Origin: Proteus vulgaris
Lineage (GTDB): Bacteria; Pseudomonadota; Gammaproteobacteria; Enterobacterales; Enterobacteriaceae
Length of the DNA: 64,000 nucleotides
NCBI GenBank assembly: GCA_901472505.1
Contig: LR590468.1
Span: 3,075,501 to 3,139,500 of the forward strand
Direction of reading: 5' to 3'
Position numbers and translations under genes: made by a program. Below are positions 46,489 to 55,634 of the stretch, one piece after another (within the stretch, counting starts at the first letter, position 1; each line of letters starts with the position of its first letter). The notes beneath the pieces were generated by a model. It saw only the letters and a program-made list of their open reading frames with translations, ran no database searches and was not told where the DNA came from.

Positions 46489-46788
46489 TTATTGAGTTAT
46501 GCTTTCAGCAGCTTCACGGAAAAGAGCATCCGCAATTTTACCGCTGTCCATGGTTAATGTTCCGTTGGCAATTGCTTCTTTTAGGCGAGCAACTTTCTCA
46601 ACGTTAATGTCTTTGTTTCCAGGTTGAACAAGTTTTTTCTGTGCTTCACTGAGTTTTACAGAAGTGTCACCTGTCGCTGTTTTTTGTTCAGTTGTTCCCG
46701 ATTTACGTGAGCCCTGCGTGACTTCACCTGGGTTACGTTGTGCAATTGCGTTAATCGGAAGCAGTGGATTTGCGCGTTCAATACTCAT
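46489..46788 (-). CDS. flgM: Anti-sigma-28 factor FlgM
   Basis: 99 residues (97 in E. coli) beginning MSIERANPLLPINAIAQRNP with the helical C-terminus KVARLKEAIANGTLTMDSGKIADALF that binds FliA. It holds sigma-28 inactive until exported through the finished hook. A sigma-28 promoter lies 90 bases upstream. Confidence 0.94.
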   Translation of the reverse strand: MSIERANPLLPINAIAQRNPGEVTQGSRKSGTTEQKTATGDTSVKLSEAQKKLVQPGNKDINVEKVARLKEAIANGTLTMDSGKIADALFREAAESITQ

Positions 46789-46877
46789 AGGAAAATCCTT
46801 TGTTAGGCATCAATTAGTCGTCAGATGAAGCCATTGTAAAACAACCTATGTGTTTTCGCCTATCATCTTGGTTCTTT

Positions 46878-46904
46878 ATATCGGCTGTAGAATCAAAAAC
46901 TTTA
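46878..46904 (-). promoter_or_regulatory. Sigma-28 promoter of flgMN
   Basis: On the minus strand TAAAGTTT, 11 bases, GCCGATAT: perfect -35 and one mismatch in the -10, consensus spacing. Confidence 0.85.
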
Positions 46905-46910
46905 ATCTTA

Positions 46911-47135
46911 GTCGTCATACTTCAAGTTGTAGCGTTGTTAGCTGCATTCACTCTCACTAGTCCCATTACTCGTCATATTTCAAGTCGTAGCGTTGTTGAC
47001 TGCATTCACCCACACTAGTCACATACTTGTGTATGCTTCTAGCGATTCGTTCATTTGTCGCCTAGCTACATCTTGAATTATTTAGAGTATGTATATGGTT
47101 GTATTTTTAATACACCTTGAATTATTTAGAGTAAA
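46911..47135. repeat. Dispersed palindromic intergenic repeat, one full and two partial copies
   Basis: GTCATATTTCAAGTCGTAGC... to ...GCTACATCTTGAATTAT (about 46973-47096) is an imperfect inverted repeat of about 125 bases. Its left part is repeated just before it (46913-46970) and its right end again at about 47110-47135. The pattern (TTCAAGT..., CTGCATTCAC..., ACTAGTC..., TTATTTAGAGTA) is of the kind scattered through Yersinia, Serratia and Proteus intergenic DNA. It lies within the flgA-flgM leader and would fold in the RNA. Confidence 0.65.
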
Positions 47136-47233
47136 AACTGTAGCGCAAGAGAGTTTACCTCTGCTTGCCATAACTGAAACGGGTAACAAGCAATTCAATA
47201 TAGGCTTATTCGGCTTATCAGCTTTTTAATCGG

Positions 47234-47890
47234 TTAAAGAGGGATGCGAACTGCACCATTTTCAAGTGCTTCACCCGTGACGATTTGCCCTGATTTTACT
47301 CTCACTCGAATGGTTTCATTGGCCACGGCGTTGTTTACTGCCTTACCCTCATAACGGATCTGAAAGTGAGGGCCTTGCGCAAATACAGTGACTGTTTGTC
47401 CCGCCAAAATAGCCCAAGGGCGACGAACCATTGTCGAAGTTAAAGGTTTTCCTGCGGATATTTGTCGCATTGCGATCGCATTTTTAATGAATATCGGATC
47501 GCGTAATACATCATAAGGTAATTTTTCTAATTCGCCCGTTGCCATGCTAACGGCAGAAGTTTCAATAATGTCATCACGATTAATGTCTTTTTTCGCAATT
47601 AAGTATTTGCCCTTCACGCTAACATCAACTTGAATAAAACGGCGTTGTTTATCACATTGAATGGGAATCGAAAGGCGCCCCCAATTGCGAGAGCCTGCAT
47701 GGCGTTGGATCTTTTGTATTTGGCACACAGGCCATTTCTCTTCAGGTGTTAAAACGGTCACAGTGACTTTATCGCCTGGTTGATGAAGTGCAACAAAGAA
47801 ATCTTGTAGTTCTTCAGGGAGTGATTTAGCTAGACTCACATTCACCATAAAGAAAAAAGAAAATAGACCGATAAGAGTTTTAACTAACAT
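47234..47890 (-). CDS. flgA: Flagellar P-ring assembly chaperone FlgA
   Basis: 218 residues (219 in E. coli). Signal peptide about 1-21 (LVKTLIGLFSFFFMVNVSLA), then the SAF domain with YLIAKKDINRDDIIE and GKPLTSTMVRRPWAILAGQTV. FlgA acts in the periplasm for P-ring formation by FlgI. I chose the ATG at 47890; a GTG 12 bases upstream lies too close to its ribosome site. Divergent from flgB. Confidence 0.92.
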   Translation of the reverse strand: MLVKTLIGLFSFFFMVNVSLAKSLPEELQDFFVALHQPGDKVTVTVLTPEEKWPVCQIQKIQRHAGSRNWGRLSIPIQCDKQRRFIQVDVSVKGKYLIAKKDINRDDIIETSAVSMATGELEKLPYDVLRDPIFIKNAIAMRQISAGKPLTSTMVRRPWAILAGQTVTVFAQGPHFQIRYEGKAVNNAVANETIRVRVKSGQIVTGEALENGAVRIPL

Positions 47891-48099
47891 AGTTTGTACC
47901 ACCTTACAGCGTTGATGCTAATTGTGCATTTGTACTTATTTAGCCAGCACAGTGTACATCGCCTTTACACGCCTTAAACGCATAAATAGCAATCCAATTT
48001 ACGCCTATTCCTCCAATCATCTTTTTTTTGAGCGTTTATTCTGTCAACTGAAATTGTTTTATCAGCTGAGGTAAGTGGCTTAGCCACCAAGGATAGAAG

Positions 48100-48510
48100 A
48101 TGCTCGATAAATTAGAAAATACGTTTCATTTTCAACAAGAAGCGCTCTCAATACGTAATAAACGCCAAGAAATTCTTGCTGCGAATATCGCTAATGCAGA
48201 TACCCCAGGCTTTCAGGCTCGTGATATTGATTTTGCTTCTGAATTGAAAAAAACCATTGAAAACGGACGCACTGGCAGTCATGGCATGCAATTAGCAATG
48301 ACATCAGAGCGCCATATCCCAATTAAACCCGGTTACCGCTTAGAAGCGGACTTGTTGTATCGCGTACCTCATCAGACCGCGATGGATGGTAATACCGTGG
48401 ATATGGATATGGAACGTAGTAATTTTGCTGACAATAGCCTTAAGTATCAGGCTGATGTGACATTTATTAACTCGCAAGTTAAAAGCATGATGGCTGTATT
48501 GCAACAGTAA
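48100..48510 (+). CDS. flgB: Flagellar proximal rod protein FlgB
   Basis: 136 residues (138 in E. coli). The rod-family N-terminal motif [20 protein letters not shown] and the C-terminal helix MSSNSLKYQ-like [16 protein letters not shown] are present. It heads the flgBCDEFGHIJKL operon; the AAGGATAGAAG ribosome site precedes the ATG. The FlhDC-dependent promoter is expected in the 210-base gap to flgA. Confidence 0.95.
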   Translation: MLDKLENTFHFQQEALSIRNKRQEILAANIANADTPGFQARDIDFASELKKTIENGRTGSHGMQLAMTSERHIPIKPGYRLEADLLYRVPHQTAMDGNTVDMDMERSNFADNSLKYQADVTFINSQVKSMMAVLQQ

Positions 48511-48520
48511 GGTAAAGAGC

Positions 48521-48925
48521 ATGTCTTTATTTAGTATTTTCGATATTTCAAGTTCAGCACTTTCAGCGCAATCACAACGCTTAAATGTGAGTGCCAGCAA
48601 TATGGCAAACGCCGACAGTGTTGCGGGTCCAGATGGCGACCCTTATCGTGCAAAACAGGTTGTTTTTCAGGTAAATGCACCTGCTGGCCAAGAAATTGGC
48701 GGTGTGCGTGTTACTGAAGTTGTTGATGATCCTGCCCCATTTCGTATGGAATATCAGCCAGGACATCCTTTTGCCGATGAAAAAGGTTATGTACGTATGC
48801 CGAATGTTGATGTCGTGGGTGAAATGATTAATACCATCTCTGCTTCTCGTAGCTATCAAGCTAATGTTGAAGTGATGAACACGGCAAAAACGCTGATGCA
48901 AAAAACACTGATGATAGGTCAATAG
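48521..48925 (+). CDS. flgC: Flagellar proximal rod protein FlgC
   Basis: 134 residues, the family length. Rod signature [16 protein letters not shown] at the N-terminus and [18 protein letters not shown] at the C-terminus. Ten bases after flgB. Confidence 0.95.
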   Translation: MSLFSIFDISSSALSAQSQRLNVSASNMANADSVAGPDGDPYRAKQVVFQVNAPAGQEIGGVRVTEVVDDPAPFRMEYQPGHPFADEKGYVRMPNVDVVGEMINTISASRSYQANVEVMNTAKTLMQKTLMIGQ

Positions 48926-48937
48926 GGAGAATAAATT

Positions 48938-49768
48938 GTGGGTATTTCCGCCTCAATGAATGAACCTTATGATAATACCATTATCGGGGATGCACCTTCT
49001 TCATACCATACGAAAAAGAGTGGTAGTGAAGATATTAAAGGGAATTTTCTGACACTTCTCATCACCCAGATGAAAAATCAAGACCCAACAAATCCAATGC
49101 AAAATAATGAGTTAACGTCTCAGTTAGCTCAGATTTCAACCGTTGAAGGTATCGAAACACTGAATAAAACAGTGAATAACATTGTTGGGCAAATTGACCA
49201 AAGTCAGGCGTTAAAAGCCTCTTCATTGGTTGGTCGTGGAGTTATGGTCTCTGGGAATAAAATCGTTGTCTTTCAGCCAACCGACGGTAAAGGTGAGGCT
49301 GAAAAACCCGGTGATGGGAGTGATACCATGCCAACACCCGACACTCAAAATGAAAAAACACGTCAGCAAATGGGGGCGTATAAAGCAGATGATGCCGACC
49401 CAAATACCTCTGGCGATGAACACCTTTTTTCAACACCTTTTGGTTTTGAATTACTCAGTCCAACCGATTCTCTTACGATAAACATCACTAATGGCAGTGG
49501 TGTCACCGTTCGTACAATCAAAATGGACAAAAAGATGCTACCGGATGTTTATAACTTCTCTTGGGATTGCACTGATGAAGATGACAATCCCGTTCCAACG
49601 GGAAGCTATAAATTCACCGTTAACGCCACGCTTAATGATGCTCAGGTCCCTGTTAAGACACTGAATTATGCGCTGGTGAATAGTGTGTCCATGGTGGATG
49701 GTGGTGCCCGCCTTGATGTTGGCTTAGGTAATACCGTTTCATTGGATGAAATTCGTCAGGTTCTTTAA
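48938..49768 (+). CDS. flgD: Hook-capping scaffold protein FlgD with a long insertion
   Basis: 276 residues against 231 in E. coli. The N-terminal core FLTLLITQMKNQDPTNPMQN and LTSQLAQISTVEGIE and the C-terminal FlgD Ig/TIG domains are present. The extra length is an Asp/Pro/Thr-rich segment (about residues 115-157, encoded near 49280-49410) inserted between GRGVMVSGNKIV and STPFGFEL. FlgD caps the growing hook and is lost later. GTG start. Confidence 0.93.
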   Translation: MGISASMNEPYDNTIIGDAPSSYHTKKSGSEDIKGNFLTLLITQMKNQDPTNPMQNNELTSQLAQISTVEGIETLNKTVNNIVGQIDQSQALKASSLVGRGVMVSGNKIVVFQPTDGKGEAEKPGDGSDTMPTPDTQNEKTRQQMGAYKADDADPNTSGDEHLFSTPFGFELLSPTDSLTINITNGSGVTVRTIKMDKKMLPDVYNFSWDCTDEDDNPVPTGSYKFTVNATLNDAQVPVKTLNYALVNSVSMVDGGARLDVGLGNTVSLDEIRQVL

Positions 49769-49795
49769 CTAACACATATTCAACTTGGAGGGCGC

Positions 49796-51022
49796 ATGTC
49801 CTTTTCACAAGCAGTAAGTGGTTTAAACGCAGCAGCCGCTAACTTAGATACTATCGGTAACAATATTTCTAACTCCGCAACCTACGGTTTTAAAGGTGCA
49901 AACGTCTCTTTTGCTGATGTTTTCGCCGGTTCAGGCGCAGGTTTGGGCGTTAAAGTGGCCGGTATCAGCCAAAACTTTAAAGACGGTAGTATTACCACAA
50001 CTAACCGTCCAACAGACGTGGCGATTTCTGGCGGCGGTTTTTTCCGTATTGAAGATCAAAACGGTGGTGTTTTTTATTCACGTAATGGTGAGTTTGGTAA
50101 AAATAAAGATGGTTTCCTGACTAATATGCAAGGTATGCGTGTAACAGGTTATCCAGTACAAGTTGTTGATGGTAAAAACGTTGTTCAAAAAGGGGCGACA
50201 CCAACACCTATCGTTATTCCTACCGATATGATGAATGCCAGTGCAACAGACAAAATCAATATGGCGGTTAACCTGAATTCAGGTGAAGAGAAACCCGCTA
50301 AAGCGCCATTTAATGCTAAAGATGGTGATACTTATAACTTCAGTACTAACGTTACCACTTATGATAGTTTAGGTAATGAACATAATCTGAACTTATTCTT
50401 TGTAAAGGCGAATGACAATGAATGGAAAGTTTATGGGCAAGATACTTCAACTAAAACTGCGGGTGGTGCGCCAACGCCTCATCAAGATTTAGGTACTTTA
50501 AAATACACCAATGCAGGGGTGCTAGAGAGTTATACAAAGACCGATATGAATATTGCCTCTTTGAATGGCTCTGCTGCGGGTACTATCGAATTGGATTTCA
50601 CCGGTAGCACTCAGCAAAAAGTCTCTGAATCCAGCGTATCTAAATTAGCGCAGAACGGTTACCAAGCGGGCGAATTTACTAACTTCCGTATCGAGCAAGA
50701 TGGCTCAATTATGGCGACGTACTCAAACCAACAAAGCCAAGTTGTCGGCCAAATCGCATTAGCTAACTTTGCAAACGCGGGCGGTTTAAGCTCACAAGGT
50801 GACAATATGTGGTCTGAAACAAACGCGTCAGGCTCACCTATCGTGGGTGTTGCAGGCGCAGGCGTGTTCGGTAAATTAACCAATAACGCATTAGAAGCGT
50901 CTAACGTAGATATGAGCCAAGAGTTAGTCAACATGATCGTTGCTCAACGTAACTATCAATCAAACGCACAAACCATCAAGACTCAGGATCAGATCCTGCA
51001 GACTCTGGTTAGCTTGCGCTAA
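49796..51022 (+). CDS. flgE: Flagellar hook protein FlgE
   Basis: 408 residues (E. coli 402). Starts FSQAVSGLNAAAANLDTIGN with NNISNSATYGFKGANV; ends VDMSQELVNMIVAQRNYQSN and TQDQILQTLVSLR, the coiled-coil ends of the rod/hook family. Polymerises into the hook under FlgD and FliK control. Confidence 0.96.
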   Translation: MSFSQAVSGLNAAAANLDTIGNNISNSATYGFKGANVSFADVFAGSGAGLGVKVAGISQNFKDGSITTTNRPTDVAISGGGFFRIEDQNGGVFYSRNGEFGKNKDGFLTNMQGMRVTGYPVQVVDGKNVVQKGATPTPIVIPTDMMNASATDKINMAVNLNSGEEKPAKAPFNAKDGDTYNFSTNVTTYDSLGNEHNLNLFFVKANDNEWKVYGQDTSTKTAGGAPTPHQDLGTLKYTNAGVLESYTKTDMNIASLNGSAAGTIELDFTGSTQQKVSESSVSKLAQNGYQAGEFTNFRIEQDGSIMATYSNQQSQVVGQIALANFANAGGLSSQGDNMWSETNASGSPIVGVAGAGVFGKLTNNALEASNVDMSQELVNMIVAQRNYQSNAQTIKTQDQILQTLVSLR

Positions 51023-51043
51023 TAACGCTGGAAATAATCTGTT

Positions 51044-51799
51044 ATGGATCATGTGATTTATACCGCGATGGGCGGCGCCAGACACTCGATGGAAAATCAA
51101 GCTGTCGTGGCGAATAACTTAGCAAACGCATCAACGCCGGGATTCAAAGCGCAGCTTAGTGCAATGCGAGCCGTACCTGTCAATGGCGATACCTTACCGA
51201 CTCGTACATTAACGGTAGCTTCAACGCCTGGTAGCGATCAGAGTCAAGGAACGATGAACTATACCGGCAGATCAATGGACGTTGCGTTAAGTGATAACGG
51301 CTATTTGGCTGTTCAGCTTGATGATGGCACTGAAGCGTATACCCGAAACGGAAATATCCAACGTAACGCAGATGGCATGTTGATGGTACAAGGGCGTTTG
51401 TTAATGGGGGATAACGGTGCGATTGAAGTACCTCCTCAAGCAAATGTCAGTATTGCCAATAACGGTATTGTGACAGCGCATGTGCCGACTGATCCGCCAA
51501 AAATGTTGGGGCAGATTGGTCGTTTGAAAATGGTAAAACCAGAGCCAAACGACTTAGTTCGTGGTGATGATGGTTTATTCCATTTATCCCCTAAAGGGAC
51601 AGCACGTGCTGGTGAGGAATTACCTGCGGATGATAGCGTGAAGGTGTTAGCTGGTGTGTTAGAAGGCAGTAATGTTAATCCAGCAGAAGCCATGGTCGAT
51701 ATGATAGCAAACGCAAGACGTTTTGAAATGCAAATGAAGGTTATTCATAGCGCTGACGATAATGCGCAACGAGCTAACCAATTGCTATCACTGAGTTAA
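51044..51799 (+). CDS. flgF: Flagellar proximal rod protein FlgF
   Basis: 251 residues, same as E. coli. MDHVIYTAMGGARHSMENQ, VVANNLANASTPGFKAQLSA and the C-terminal NVNPAEAMVDMIANARRFEM. One of the rod subunits. Confidence 0.95.
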   Translation: MDHVIYTAMGGARHSMENQAVVANNLANASTPGFKAQLSAMRAVPVNGDTLPTRTLTVASTPGSDQSQGTMNYTGRSMDVALSDNGYLAVQLDDGTEAYTRNGNIQRNADGMLMVQGRLLMGDNGAIEVPPQANVSIANNGIVTAHVPTDPPKMLGQIGRLKMVKPEPNDLVRGDDGLFHLSPKGTARAGEELPADDSVKVLAGVLEGSNVNPAEAMVDMIANARRFEMQMKVIHSADDNAQRANQLLSLS

Positions 51800-51818
51800 A
51801 TAGTGTAAGGGGAAAACC

Positions 51819-52601
51819 ATGATCCGTTCTTTATGGATTGCTAAAACTGGGTTGGATGCACAACAGACAAACATGGATGTGATTTCCAACAACCTCGCGA
51901 ACGTCAGCACTAATGGTTTTAAACGCCAACGTGCGGTTTTCGAAGATTTACTGTATCAAACAATTCGCCAGCCTGGTGCGATGACGTCTGAACAGACTAA
52001 TGCACCTTCAGGTCTACAAATTGGTACAGGGGTTCGTCCGGTTGCGACTGAGCGTCTACATAGCCAAGGTAATTTGGCTCAAACGAATGGCACTCGTGAT
52101 GTGGCTATCAAAGGACAGGGTTTTTTCCATGTCCAGTTACCTGATGGTACAGACGCTTATACCCGTGATGGTTCTTTTCAAATGGATCAAAATGGGCAAT
52201 TAGTCACCACCAGTGGTTTCCAAGTTGTGCCTGCAATTATTCTTCCTGAAACGGCGAAAAAGGTCATGATTGGTCGTGATGGTACTGTTAGTGTTGAGAT
52301 TGAAGGTTCTCCTGCGCCACAACAAGTAGGTCAATTAACACTAACTACCTTTATTAATGATAGCGGATTAGAAAGTGTGGGTGAAAACTTGTACTTAGAA
52401 ACGGCAAGCTCTGGTGCACCTACTGAAAATGCCCCTGGTATCAACGGCGCAGGCTTGTTGTATCAGGGATATGTTGAAACCTCTAACGTTAACGTCGCAG
52501 AAGAGCTGGTTAATATGATCCAGACTCAACGTGCTTATGAAATTAACAGTAAAGCGATTTCAACATCTGATCAGATGTTACAGAAACTAACGCAACTCTA
52601 A
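51819..52601 (+). CDS. flgG: Flagellar distal rod protein FlgG
   Basis: 260 residues, same as E. coli. [39 protein letters not shown], and [20 protein letters not shown] at the end. Forms the distal rod. TAAGGGGAAAACC before the ATG. Confidence 0.96.
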   Translation: MIRSLWIAKTGLDAQQTNMDVISNNLANVSTNGFKRQRAVFEDLLYQTIRQPGAMTSEQTNAPSGLQIGTGVRPVATERLHSQGNLAQTNGTRDVAIKGQGFFHVQLPDGTDAYTRDGSFQMDQNGQLVTTSGFQVVPAIILPETAKKVMIGRDGTVSVEIEGSPAPQQVGQLTLTTFINDSGLESVGENLYLETASSGAPTENAPGINGAGLLYQGYVETSNVNVAEELVNMIQTQRAYEINSKAISTSDQMLQKLTQL

Positions 52602-52664
52602 TTTCGTTTGTTCATTAGCCTGACAGGGTTTCCTGTCAGGCGTATTACTAAAAGAGTATCGAAG

Positions 52665-53409
52665 ATGGATACAAAGGTCATTACTGACAATTCTGGGGCA
52701 AGAACGCTTAGTGTCAGATGGCGTCGTCATCAACGTTTAGGTACCGCCCTGTTGGTACTGACACTGACCGGATGCGCATATATACCCAAAAAACCGTTAG
52801 TAGAAGGTAATACCACTGCGGTTCCAACGGCACCAACAGCACCTGCACCTAATGGCTCTATTTTTCAGTCCACTCAGCCTGTTTATTTTGGCTATCAACC
52901 TTTATTTGAAGATAGACGTCCTCGAAATATCGGCGATACGCTGACGATTACATTGCAAGAGAATGTCAGTGCAAGCAAAAAACTCATCTGCAAATGCCAG
53001 CCGTAATGGTAAAGCAGGCTTCCTTGCTGCGATTACGCCGGGATTCTTAGAAGGGATATTTGGTAATAAACGTACAGATATGAGTATGGAAGGAAACAGT
53101 GACTTTGGCGGTAAAGGTGGCGCAAATGCGAACAATACCTTTAAAGGCACCATTACAGTTACCGTCGATCAGCTCCTTGCCAATGGAAACCTGCATGTTA
53201 TTGGCGAAAAGCAAATTGCTATCAATCAAGGTACTGAATTTATCCGTTTTTCAGGTGTGGTGAATCCAAGAACAATTAGTGGAGCTAATACTGTAAATTC
53301 AACCCAAGTTGCTGATGCTCGTATTGAATATATCGGAGACGGTTATATTAATGAAGCGCAGTCTATGGGATGGCTACAACGCTTCTTCTTAAATGTGTCA
53401 CCTTTTTAA
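52665..53409 (+). CDS. flgH: Flagellar L-ring lipoprotein FlgH, one frame break
   Basis: 247 residues after correction. The signal ends in a lipobox, [11 protein letters not shown], so it is an outer-membrane lipoprotein. [20 protein letters not shown] marks the first conserved block. One base too many in the A6 at 52977-52982 breaks [19 protein letters not shown]; after it the frame continues through [20 protein letters not shown] to [10 protein letters not shown]. FlgH forms the L ring. The upstream frame from 52608 is ignored; ATG at 52665 gives a proper lipoprotein signal. Confidence 0.92.
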
Positions 53410-53423
53410 TGAGTAGGATCCAG

Positions 53424-54530
53424 ATGAAAAAAATAGCGATGAGCCTTTTCTTTATCGTGATGACATGTGTCGGTTTTTCCGCCCATGCCGAACGGATCAG
53501 AGATCTCACCTCTGTCGAAGGGGTAAGAGAAAATGCGCTGATTGGTTATGGTTTAGTGGTGGGATTAGACGGAACGGGCGACCAAACAATGCAAACCCCG
53601 TTTACCACGCAAAGTCTGAATAACATGCTCTCACAATTGGGGATCACCGTACCACCCGGCACCAATATGCAATTGAAAAACGTTGCTGCGGTGATGGTAA
53701 CAGCAAAATTACCGCCTTTTGGTCGTACAGGGCAATCAATCGACGTCGTTGTTTCATCATTAGGTAATGCAAAAAGCTTACGTGGTGGTACGTTGCTGAT
53801 GACTCCACTTAAAGGGGTTGATAACCAAATTTATGCATTAGCACAAGGCAATATTGTGGTTGGCGGAGCGGGTGCTTCTGCGGGCGGAAATAGTGTCAAA
53901 GTCAATCAATTAGCCGGTGGGCGTATTAGTAGTGGCGCGATTATTGAACGTGAATTACCGTCTCAATTTGGTCAAACAGGCCTATTAAACTTACAACTGA
54001 ATGAAGAAAACTTCACGTTGGCACAACACATTTCAGATGCAGTTAATAAATTACGCGGTGTGGGAACAGCCATTCCATTAGATGCACGTACGGTTCAATT
54101 GCGCGTTCCTATTGGTAAAAGCGAACAAGTGCGTTTCTTGGCAGAAGTTCAAAACCTTGATATTAAGCGCGTTGTTGCTGATGCAAAAGTGATTATTAAT
54201 GCAAGAACAGGTTCAGTTGTTATGAATCGGGATGTGACATTAGGAAGTTGTGCTATTGCACAAGGTAACCTCTCTGTCACGGTTGATAGCCAAGTTAATG
54301 TGAGCCAGCCTAATACCCCATTTGCTGGAGGAAGTACGGTTGTAACGCGTAACACCAGTGTGAATATGAGTGAACAAGGTGGTTCATTACAACAAGTGAA
54401 TGCAAGTGCTAGCCTAAATGAGGTTATTCGTACATTAAATGCTCTTGGTGCAACACCAACAGATTTAATGTCAATTTTGCAGGCAATGGAAAGCGCGGGT
54501 TGCTTACGTGCGAGATTGGAGATTATCTGA
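53424..54530 (+). CDS. flgI: Flagellar P-ring protein FlgI
   Basis: 368 residues (365 in E. coli). Signal peptide [22 protein letters not shown] is cleaved before [24 protein letters not shown] start; [20 protein letters not shown] and [20 protein letters not shown] follow. Forms the periplasmic P ring. The frame before 53424 is open, but ATG 53424 begins the signal peptide and follows GTAGGATCC. It overlaps flgJ by one base. Confidence 0.95.
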   Translation: MKKIAMSLFFIVMTCVGFSAHAERIRDLTSVEGVRENALIGYGLVVGLDGTGDQTMQTPFTTQSLNNMLSQLGITVPPGTNMQLKNVAAVMVTAKLPPFGRTGQSIDVVVSSLGNAKSLRGGTLLMTPLKGVDNQIYALAQGNIVVGGAGASAGGNSVKVNQLAGGRISSGAIIERELPSQFGQTGLLNLQLNEENFTLAQHISDAVNKLRGVGTAIPLDARTVQLRVPIGKSEQVRFLAEVQNLDIKRVVADAKVIINARTGSVVMNRDVTLGSCAIAQGNLSVTVDSQVNVSQPNTPFAGGSTVVTRNTSVNMSEQGGSLQQVNASASLNEVIRTLNALGATPTDLMSILQAMESAGCLRARLEII

Positions 54531-55516
54531 TGAAAGATTTATCTCTGCTTTCTTCAATGCCGACAATATCAACACCGGCATATGACAGTAATGCATTGAA
54601 TAAACTTAAATATCAGGTTGGACAAAACGCTGATCAGCAAGGGCTGCGCCAAGTGGCGCAGCAGCTTGAAGGTGTTTTTGTTCAAATGATGTTAAAGAGC
54701 ATGCGTGAAGCGATTCCTCAAGAGGGCATGTTTAACTCAGAAAGTACCAAGATGTACACCTCTCTTTATGATCAACAAATCGCTCAAGACTTATCACAAA
54801 AAGGCTTGGGCTTTGCTGACATGATAGAAAAACAACTTTCTGCCAAGGTAACAATGGAGCCTAGTGAGATGGCAGGAAAAACACCAATGCCATTAGATGG
54901 CAGCGATATTTTTCAATCCATGCCAACGCAAGCATTGGGGCAAATTTATCGTGCTATGCAGCCGTATCAAAATGCAGTTGAAAGTACGATAGGCAAGCTT
55001 AAAGGTTTATCTGAAAGTAGTGCTACTTTTGCATCAAAATTGTTAGGGCCAGCGAAAAAAGCGACAGAAGGTACAGGTGTACATCACCTATTAGTTGTTG
55101 CTCAAGCTGCGCTTGAATCAGGCTGGGGAAAACGTGAAATCCTAACAGGTGACGGCAAGCCAAGTTATAACCTCTTTGGTATTAAAGCAGGAAGTAGTTG
55201 GAAAGGGCCTGTTACGAATATCATGACCACAGAGGTTATCGAGGGTAAGTCAATTAAGATGCGTGATAATTTCCGTGTTTATGGCTCATATGTTGAAGCT
55301 ATTCAGGATTACCTCAGACTGATTACTGAAAGTCCTCGTTATGCGAAAGTACCTCAAGCTCAAACCCCAGAACAAGCCGCTTACCGTATCCAAGAAGCGG
55401 GTTATGCCACTGATCCCGGGTATGCGAAAAAATTGGTTTCAATTATTGGTCAATTAAAAGGAAGCGGTGAGCAAGTTGCTAAAACTTATACTCACGATTT
55501 AAGCGATTTATTTTAA
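54530..55516 (+). CDS. flgJ: Flagellar rod-assembly muramidase FlgJ
   Basis: 328 residues (313 in E. coli). N-terminal rod-capping domain (about 20-130: QQLEGVFVQMMLKSMREAIP) and C-terminal glucosaminidase-like domain (about 170-320) with VVAQAALESGWGKREI carrying the catalytic Glu and YNLFGIKAGSSWKG. It opens the peptidoglycan for the rod in the periplasm. ATG at 54530 overlaps the flgI TGA. Confidence 0.95.
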   Translation: MKDLSLLSSMPTISTPAYDSNALNKLKYQVGQNADQQGLRQVAQQLEGVFVQMMLKSMREAIPQEGMFNSESTKMYTSLYDQQIAQDLSQKGLGFADMIEKQLSAKVTMEPSEMAGKTPMPLDGSDIFQSMPTQALGQIYRAMQPYQNAVESTIGKLKGLSESSATFASKLLGPAKKATEGTGVHHLLVVAQAALESGWGKREILTGDGKPSYNLFGIKAGSSWKGPVTNIMTTEVIEGKSIKMRDNFRVYGSYVEAIQDYLRLITESPRYAKVPQAQTPEQAAYRIQEAGYATDPGYAKKLVSIIGQLKGSGEQVAKTYTHDLSDLF

Positions 55517-55527
55517 TTATTTTCCCC

Positions 55528-55554
55528 TCAAGTTTAGAGGGGAAGAACCGATAA
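55528..55554 (+). promoter_or_regulatory. Sigma-28 promoter of flgKL
   Basis: TCAAGTTT, 11 bases, ACCGATAA: one mismatch per element, consensus spacing. The element overlaps a CCCCT/AGGGG hairpin after flgJ (about 55524-55542). It lies about 80 bases before flgK, matching the late-class control of hook-associated proteins. Confidence 0.8.
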
Positions 55555-55634
55555 TAAAGACCAGAGCATTCATATCAATTGCCCAGTTATGCTCCGTACA
55601 TACGGGAGATGACTAAACGTAAAAGGATAGACAA

